From an uncultured bacterium (GTDB lineage Bacteria; Cyanobacteriota; Vampirovibrionia; Gastranaerophilales; Gastranaerophilaceae), in contig CASDOW010000015.1 of the NCBI GenBank assembly GCA_949282195.1, positions 1 through 42,448 on the forward strand: a stretch of DNA of 42,448 nt, given 5' to 3'. Shown one piece after another: positions 37,615 to 42,448 of this stretch. Both the position numbers and the translations under genes were made by a program. Below the pieces are notes generated by a model that was not told where the DNA came from, searched no databases, and was given only the letters and a program-made list of their open reading frames with translations. Each line of letters begins with the position of its first letter. The stretch's first letter is position 1.

Positions 37615-37968
37615 ATGCCAATTGCGTCAGTTAGCTTCTCAGGAAAGAGGCAACAACCGTCGGCAAGCGAAAAAAGCGACATAGGTAAGGCTATTGCTTC
37701 TGTTTTTTTCCCCGGTTTAGGGCAATTTGCCGATAAAAGAAATAAAGACGGTCTTAAATTTTCAACAGGTTGTGCCGGTATAAGCTTAATAATAACAATG
37801 ATGATTGCCTCATTAAAAGAAAACTTTGTTGATTTAATGACAAATCGTAGACTAACAAAAAACCCTAAAACAGCAATAGCAAAACTAATCTTGCTTGGCG
37901 CAACAAGTATAACAGGTGTAGCACTTTGGTTTTCTAATGTGAGTGATGCATATAAAGGTAAAAAATAA
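37615..37968 (+). CDS. Small membrane protein with PGLGQF segment and N-terminal F-x-G tag
   Basis: This 117-residue protein begins MPIASVSFSGKRQQP, a clear case of the hydrophobic-Ser-Phe-x-Gly-Lys element (residues 6-11). A hydrophobic FFPGLGQFADKRNKDG segment (about 33-48) follows, like the first helix and turn of small TM2/DUF5683-type proteins. Two further helices lie near 52-66 and 88-108. The start is fixed by AAGGAG at 37601-37606; a nearby ATG at 37610 is in another frame. Its ribosome site lies in one arm of a long inverted repeat. Function is unknown. Confidence 0.7.
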   Translation: MPIASVSFSGKRQQPSASEKSDIGKAIASVFFPGLGQFADKRNKDGLKFSTGCAGISLIITMMIASLKENFVDLMTNRRLTKNPKTAIAKLILLGATSITGVALWFSNVSDAYKGKK

Positions 37969-38044
37969 AAATAACAAATTGAACTTTTTTGCCATTTATT
38001 GATATAACGCTTAAGAAATGACTATTAAAATCAAACTGCCTAAA

Positions 38045-38521
38045 CTAAGCAAGTCTGTTAAAAATTGAAGAAACTTGTTCTTCCATAGGAACTTGTGCAT
38101 TTTGTATGCTCAAGTGTCTATTTATTGTTCCATTTACTTCATTAGAAACACAATCAATTGCACGTGTTAAATCTTCTTCATCAAACTGAGTCAAAAATGG
38201 TCTTTTAGGATTTATATCGCGAGGTTGTACACAACAATTTGCAATACTTTTGCCGTTTTTAGCTATTCCCAATTCAAGAGATATAGCCGCATCATCTTTT
38301 CTTTTTCCGTATCTGAAATTTATGTCATAATCATCAGAATTCGGAGTCTTTTTTACAAGAGTATCTTTAATACCATTTAAATTTGCAATAATTTTATCAC
38401 GATCGCTAACGCTATAGAACTTAGCTATTGTTTTTGCAACATCCATTTTTCCTTCGGGGGTATTTCCGCCAATATAGACTCTTCCCTTAAAATTAAGATT
38501 TCCACCCAGCTTGTTAATCAT
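38045..38521 (-). CDS. Unknown soluble 158-residue protein with N-terminal F-x-G tag
   Basis: The likely start is the ATG at 38521, preceded by AAAGG at 5-6 nt, rather than the upstream in-frame ATG at 38581, which lacks a ribosome site. The product opens MINKLGGNLNFKGRVYIGG, carrying LNFKGR at residues 9-14. The rest is soluble with mixed charge, predicted alpha/beta, no membrane segment and two Cys in ANCCVQP. I do not recognise a family. It is followed at a distance by other small proteins with a similar N-terminal element on the other strand, which suggests a shared sorting or assembly signal rather than a shared fold. Confidence 0.7.
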   Translation of the reverse strand: MINKLGGNLNFKGRVYIGGNTPEGKMDVAKTIAKFYSVSDRDKIIANLNGIKDTLVKKTPNSDDYDINFRYGKRKDDAAISLELGIAKNGKSIANCCVQPRDINPKRPFLTQFDEEDLTRAIDCVSNEVNGTINRHLSIQNAQVPMEEQVSSIFNRLA

Positions 38522-38604
38522 AATAACCTTTCTTTTTAATTGCGCATTAATATAAAACCTGTAAAAAAGACAATTTGACAAACTAATTAGAAAAAATCAC
38601 AAAA

Positions 38605-39687
38605 CTATATTTTTTTAATAAACGGCAATTTGCTTTTAATGAATTTCAACACTACTCCTGAATATGTAGAAATAATCATTGTTAATACAAAATAAAGATA
38701 GGTATTTTGTATCGGATTATAAATCCAGTATATATTATGCAAATTTCTTTCTTCTATTGGTATATTATTTATTTTTAATATAATTGCCGTAATTATATAC
38801 ATTACAAAAAGATGATTTGCCATTATGTGATAAGTATTTTCACCTATTACTTTTACAAATTTTATATTTTTAAAATATTCATATGTAACATTTACAAAAA
38901 ACAAAGAAAACCAAATCCCTGTAATAGAAGTTAAAACAGGCACAATAATCTGACTGTCAAACCTTGCCCAAACTAATACATAACTAAGCCCTATTCCATG
39001 TTGGGGCACAAAATCTCTGTTAAAATGCCACAATATTGCCTGAATAAATATTACCCAAGCCAAAATTTTTGGTGTAAATATATTATATTTACCTTGAATT
39101 CTCGTAGTATAAAAATGACCCAAATAAACAAAGAATAATGAAAATAAAGTTCTTACAACTATAAGAAATAAAGGAGTCAATTCAAACATTTTTGATAACG
39201 GAATTGCACTAAAACCCATTATGGCATATATTATAAATTTTATTTTTTCATTTGAATTTCTCAACATTCGCTGAAAATATAAAAAAGCAATCATCGTAAA
39301 AAACAGTTGAACCACAAACCACATAGGACATGAAAGGTCAAACTGGTGACCGTTTAAAAACGGAGTTATAAAGAAATTTTTTAAGCTTAATTCCATTCCC
39401 CAAAATTTTCCCGTAAGTTTATCAAGAAAAATTGTAACAAGGCAATAAAAAGCAGAATAAATAAAATATAATACTAATAAACTCTTTATTCTTCTTTTAA
39501 TATAATCAAATACATTATCTAAGTATTTATCTTTAAATAACATTCCTGATATAAAGAAAAACAATGACAATTGAAAAGAATAAGGGGGGAACATATCAAA
39601 AAAGCGAAATTCTAAATGACCCGATACAACTAAAATTATTGCCAGAGCTTTTAATATATTTATTTTATCTGAAAAAACTTTATCCAT
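38605..39687 (-). CDS. Acyltransferase family 3 membrane protein
   Basis: This 360-residue protein has about ten membrane helices. The N-terminal pattern NILKALAIILVVSGHL, with the conserved His, and FQLSLFFFISGMLFKDKY identify the acyltransferase-3 (OafA/YeiB/fucose 4-O-acetylase-like) group. These enzymes O-acetylate sugars of lipopolysaccharide, capsule or glycolipids from the cytoplasmic membrane. The family's Arg-rich loop is seen as YIKRRIKSLL. GAGG lies before the ATG on this strand. No glycan cluster is adjacent, but manC, rmlD and the O-acetyltransferase elsewhere in the window fit surface glycan decoration. Confidence 0.88.
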   Translation of the reverse strand: MDKVFSDKINILKALAIILVVSGHLEFRFFDMFPPYSFQLSLFFFISGMLFKDKYLDNVFDYIKRRIKSLLVLYFIYSAFYCLVTIFLDKLTGKFWGMELSLKNFFITPFLNGHQFDLSCPMWFVVQLFFTMIAFLYFQRMLRNSNEKIKFIIYAIMGFSAIPLSKMFELTPLFLIVVRTLFSLFFVYLGHFYTTRIQGKYNIFTPKILAWVIFIQAILWHFNRDFVPQHGIGLSYVLVWARFDSQIIVPVLTSITGIWFSLFFVNVTYEYFKNIKFVKVIGENTYHIMANHLFVMYIITAIILKINNIPIEERNLHNIYWIYNPIQNTYLYFVLTMIISTYSGVVLKFIKSKLPFIKKI

Positions 39688-39877
39688 TTTAACCTCAAAA
39701 AAAGTTTACCATAAAATATAGGGGCAATAAACATTTTAAAATAAGGTAAAAAATTATCAAAATATTAATTTAACAATCTTGTAAACCTGTGTTAACAAAT
39801 ACACCATAATTAGGCAATTTTTATCTCAATAAAAACCTTATATTATTATAGAGAGTTAAGATACAAGAGTTTTTGAG

Positions 39878-40009
39878 ATGAGTATTGAAAATATTAATTT
39901 AAATTCGCGTGAATATCCGAAGCATTTATCTAGTCAAAATAGAGTTAATAATTCTAACAATGAAACACTTTTAACTTTTAATTCCGATATAAGCTTACAA
40001 ATCCTTTAA
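39878..40009 (+). pseudogene. Out-of-frame N-terminal piece of the GQAGDC protein gene
   Basis: ATG at 39878 opens 43 codons (MSIENINLNSREYPKHLSSQ...) that stop at 40007. The reading continues sensibly in another frame from about 39997 with TNPLKADTVSFTSNAKLNN and on into the next ORF, which has no ATG before 40150. The two pieces therefore look like one gene broken near 39990-40000. The joined N terminus carries VSFTSN, similar to the F-x-G element of nearby proteins. The spacer 39688-39877, between the acyltransferase start and this ATG, is A/T-rich and shows no gene. Confidence 0.55.
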
Positions 40010-40149
40010 AAGCTGATACTGTTTCATTCACTTCAAATGCCAAACTAAACAATGACACTTTAGCCCAGCTAAAAGCAGAACTAAAGAAAACCAAAGAAGA
40101 ACAAGGTTTAATCGGCAAAGCTTGGGATAAAGTTAAAAACCTTCTTGGA

Positions 40150-41109
40150 ATGAAGGCAGGCTCATCTAATGTTGAAAAGGCTATTCAACAACTAGAAAAA
40201 GGCAAAATAACAGAAGAAGAAGCACAAGAAGCCTTAACAAAATATCAAGACGGACAAAAAATGTGCGTTGATGTTGTTGCCGATATGGCTTCAGGCATAA
40301 TGGCAGTTGGTGCATTCGCTATGGCAGTTCCGACAGGAGGTGCGTCATTAGCTATTGGTCTTGGTATGGCAACTGCTATGGGTGCAGGAGTTAAAGTTGG
40401 CATTAAAGCAAGCGATGCACTTTTAAATAACAGAGAATATACCGGCAAAGATTTATTATATGATACAGCTACAGGCGCAATTAACGGGCTACTATCCCCT
40501 GTTACCAATGGTATTGGTGCGTCTGTTACAAAAACTGTCGGCACAAAACTTGGCTTAACCGTTGTAAAAGAAACTGGCGAAGAAATAGTTGAACAAACCG
40601 TTAAGCAAGGACTAAAAACTGGGATAAAATCTATAGTTACTCAACAAAGTGTTGATGTAGTTGGCGGAACAATAGCTAAACGGGCATTAGCACTTGGCGC
40701 AGGCATGGCAGTTGATGGCGCTATAAGCGGCGCAGGAGATAATATGATTCGCGCCACACTTAACGGTGAAGATATGGAAGGAATTGCCAAAGCCGGATTA
40801 GAAGGAGCTGTTGGCGGCGCAATTATGTCACCTATTATTGGCGGCGGCTTTAGAATTGCAAGCAAAGCAGGCAAGGCAATAAATAACAATATAACAACAA
40901 GAAAAATTCTTCCCAATGGTATGGAAACAACATTTAAACAAGGTCAAGCCGGAGATTGTGCTGTATTATCAACTGTTGACGGCTTAATGAACAACCCTCA
41001 AACACAAAATAAAATCAAAAAAGCAATAACAAAATCCATAGGCTGCGATTACAATGTTAAAATCGGAAATCAAACAGTAAGAATTGCAAAAAAGCCAATT
41101 GAGCGATGA
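40150..41109 (+). CDS. Glycine-rich membrane region and GQAGDC cysteine-protease start (main part of a broken gene)
   Basis: The open frame actually extends upstream to about 39982, so the ATG at 40150 is probably internal. Residues 1 to about 35 are a charged helix. A long Ala/Gly-rich stretch with several hydrophobic segments (about 36-245) is glycine-zipper-like. It then enters TFKQGQAGDCAVLSTVDGL, which resembles the Gln...Gly-Asp-Cys active-site start of papain/calpain-like proteases (Cys near residue 274). The frame ends at 41107-41109 just after a run of six A (41088-41093). Reading one frame over continues QLSDEILSDTTGMLDMAHKK, then a second six-A run (41150-41155) leads back into the next ORF. 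It is a probable effector or toxin; protease activity is inferred only. Confidence 0.6.
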   Translation: MKAGSSNVEKAIQQLEKGKITEEEAQEALTKYQDGQKMCVDVVADMASGIMAVGAFAMAVPTGGASLAIGLGMATAMGAGVKVGIKASDALLNNREYTGKDLLYDTATGAINGLLSPVTNGIGASVTKTVGTKLGLTVVKETGEEIVEQTVKQGLKTGIKSIVTQQSVDVVGGTIAKRALALGAGMAVDGAISGAGDNMIRATLNGEDMEGIAKAGLEGAVGGAIMSPIIGGGFRIASKAGKAINNNITTRKILPNGMETTFKQGQAGDCAVLSTVDGLMNNPQTQNKIKKAITKSIGCDYNVKIGNQTVRIAKKPIER

Positions 41110-41157
41110 AATTTTATCTGATACAACAGGCATGTTAGATATGGCACACAAAAAAGA

Positions 41158-41682
41158 ATGGAGCCTGAATATACAAAAGATGCAATCAAAATTAAAAATT
41201 TTGACGATATTCAAAACAAACAAGATAGAAAATATCTTGTTAAGAAATTAAATGAACAATTTAGCGAGTATATAGATGTTATAAATATTGAAAATATAGA
41301 AGGATACAACTTTAAAGAAAACTCAGAGCCCAGTCAAAGGATAGCACAAGATAAGGATTTTCAAAATATAATCAAAAATAATAAAGAAAAAATTTTAAAA
41401 GGCGAAGAAATTAGTGGCAATTTTCCTCGTCATAAAAAATCAAATGAAAACAATTGGCACTTTGCGCTTGGTCATTTTGATATTAGAAATACTGAAATTG
41501 ATAAAAAAGGCAACCTGCATATAAAAGTATATGATACTTACGATTTTAATAAAGAAAATAGAACAGTTGCAAATCAAGCTGGATACAAACAAATGCACAA
41601 GGGCAATCTAAAACCATTCTTCACAATTCATGATATATTGATACCAAAATCTGAACTTGATAAAATATGGAATGAGGAATAA
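41158..41682 (+). CDS. C-terminal part of the GQAGDC protein, effector-like
   Basis: This 174-residue open frame is probably not a separate gene. There is no ribosome site before its ATG, and the sequence before it continues the upstream protein if single-base shifts at the A6 runs are allowed. It has a helical region (RKYLVKKLNEQFSEYIDVI), then NNWHFALGHFDIRNTEI and IKVYDTYDFNKENR, with His and Asp/Asn residues that could complete a cysteine-protease site with the upstream GDC. It ends with FFTIHDILIPKSELDKIW. A four-helix membrane protein begins 2 nt after the stop, as in effector/immunity pairs. If read alone it would lack the catalytic Cys. Confidence 0.6.
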   Translation: MEPEYTKDAIKIKNFDDIQNKQDRKYLVKKLNEQFSEYIDVINIENIEGYNFKENSEPSQRIAQDKDFQNIIKNNKEKILKGEEISGNFPRHKKSNENNWHFALGHFDIRNTEIDKKGNLHIKVYDTYDFNKENRTVANQAGYKQMHKGNLKPFFTIHDILIPKSELDKIWNEE

Positions 41683-41684
41683 AA

Positions 41685-42197
41685 ATGCAAGCCAAATCTA
41701 AAGCGATAATTGAATATGTTTTAAGGGTTGGGTTATTTTTGATATTGAATAGGCAATGTATATACATGCTTTTATTTACATTTATAGCAAAATTATTACC
41801 TCAAAATGACACATTACAAAACGATTGGGCATTTTTCGGATTAATATTTGTATTTCTAACGATTATATGCTCTTATTTAATTGCAAAAATATCAGGCATA
41901 TTTAAAAAACTTGATAAATTAAAATTTATTTTTGCGCTAATAATTATATGTTTATTGAATTATATTTTAAATATATCTTTAAACTTTTCAATTCAAATTG
42001 CTCCTTTAAAAATCTCTTATAATTCTGATGGAGGCTTTTGGTATTTTTACCCATTTCTCTTTGTTTATTATCGCATATTAAATTGGCTGGGTAAAAAATT
42101 TCCTAATACTTTAGGTAAAATTGGCTATTATTGCTCAATTGAATTTTATAGGGGTTTATTTGAAAAGATATTGTCTGAAATTAAGAAAAAGTACTAA
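41685..42197 (+). CDS. Small multi-helix membrane protein, possible immunity protein
   Basis: This 170-residue protein has about four membrane helices (residues 12-38, 48-68, 80-103 and 117-135) and a basic tail ending in EIKKKY. It begins 2 nt after the stop of the protease-like gene, so translation is coupled. I do not recognise a family. Its position and membrane nature suit an immunity or processing partner for the upstream protein, but that is inference from context alone. The following 219 nt (42198-42416) are A/T-rich without a gene or clear terminator. Confidence 0.7.
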   Translation: MQAKSKAIIEYVLRVGLFLILNRQCIYMLLFTFIAKLLPQNDTLQNDWAFFGLIFVFLTIICSYLIAKISGIFKKLDKLKFIFALIIICLLNYILNISLNFSIQIAPLKISYNSDGGFWYFYPFLFVYYRILNWLGKKFPNTLGKIGYYCSIEFYRGLFEKILSEIKKKY

Positions 42198-42339
42198 AAG
42201 CCCTTTTTAAGTAAATCTTTCCAATAAAAAACTCCCCAGGTTGTGCGACATTGGAACTTTTTTTAAATGAATTATATAAAAAAATTGTTGATATTAAAAA
42301 TTTAAAAATGCTTAATTTAATTAAAATTCTAAAAATATC

Positions 42340-42368
42340 TTGAAAAATGAATTAAAATATTATAAAAT
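42340..42368 (+). promoter_or_regulatory. Possible promoter for the gene at the right edge
   Basis: TTGAAA (42340-42345) and TAAAAT (42363-42368) are 17 nt apart. The leader would be about 42 nt and includes a GAGAG ribosome site. The region is nearly all A/T, so confidence is limited. Confidence 0.4.
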
Positions 42369-42416
42369 GAATTTATAGGTTTAATATAAATTAAATATTA
42401 ATATAGTAGAGAGTCA

Positions 42417-42448
42417 ATGAAATCTAAAATAGATTTTAATGGCTCTTT
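42417..42448 (+). CDS. Start of a gene cut by the window edge, with N-terminal F-x-G tag
   Basis: ATG at 42417 follows GAGAG at about 4 nt and opens MKSKIDFNGS before the window ends. The IDFNGS element at residues 5-10 matches the pattern in the products at 37615 and 38521. The rest of the gene is outside the window, so no function can be given. Confidence 0.5.
   Translation, partial: MKSKIDFNGS

Noticed and set aside
41510-41600. Colicin M-like toxin site from the DTYD motif
   Set aside because: The required following His-Arg pair is missing and the surrounding sequence does not match.
42198-42416. Gene or RNA in the A/T-rich gap before the right edge
   Set aside because: Only a 12-codon ORF and no stable structure were seen, apart from the weak promoter listed.

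Overview
The window is AT-rich, with long A/T runs. It most likely comes from a non-photosynthetic relative of Cyanobacteria, probably a gut Melainabacteria/Vampirovibrionia lineage of the Gastranaerophilales type. The main evidence is the RNA polymerase locus: rpoC is split into rpoC1 and rpoC2, and rpoC2 carries a roughly 650-residue trigger-loop insertion, both cyanobacterial traits. Envelope genes (ExbB/ExbD/TonB, AsmA-like proteins, a VirB10-like domain) point to a double-membrane cell. The taxonomic call is inference from family knowledge, not from a database search.

Layout. Bases 1-396: tRNA-Leu(CAA) and a structured intergenic patch with a 24-bp direct repeat. 397-12326: an envelope region with a giant AsmA-like gene on the minus strand, then on the plus strand two related small secreted proteins (the second VirB10/TrbI-like) and a tight run tonB-like, exbB-like, two exbD-like genes and a second giant AsmA-like gene. 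12389-15379: a DnaJ with a half-size zinc finger, a VKOR-DsbA fusion for disulfide formation, and queH. 15504-24680: the rpoB-rpoC1-rpoC2 operon with a good promoter, a 128-nt leader holding a 25-codon basic ORF, and a strong terminator. 24701-29277: a divergent MutS, converging on a minus-strand manC-rmlD nucleotide-sugar pair. 29353-34571: a family-5 solute-binding protein, a secreted GH13 enzyme, tcdA and a sugar O-acetyltransferase. 34568-36955: an AmmeMemoRadiSam locus with a radical SAM gene divergent from a MEMO-AMMECR1 fusion. 36971-42448: an accessory region of small unknown proteins, an acyltransferase, a broken cysteine-protease-like gene, a membrane protein and a truncated gene at the edge.

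The least explained part is the last 5.5 kb. Several unrelated short proteins there carry a hydrophobic-polar-Phe-x-Gly motif near the N terminus (VSFSGK, LNFKGR, IDFNGS, and the looser VSFTSN and QSFGK). None has a standard signal peptide. This could be a lineage-specific sorting tag. One carrier looks like an effector-type protein with a GQAGDC protease motif, interrupted by three frame changes and followed 2 nt later by a small membrane protein, as in an effector/immunity pair.

On expression, six genes that begin a transcription unit lack a Shine-Dalgarno sequence and have a -10-like hexamer ending 6-7 nt before the ATG. This suggests leaderless mRNAs, whereas genes inside operons mostly have GAGG/AAGGAG sites. 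All calls are by eye; no alignment or folding program was run.
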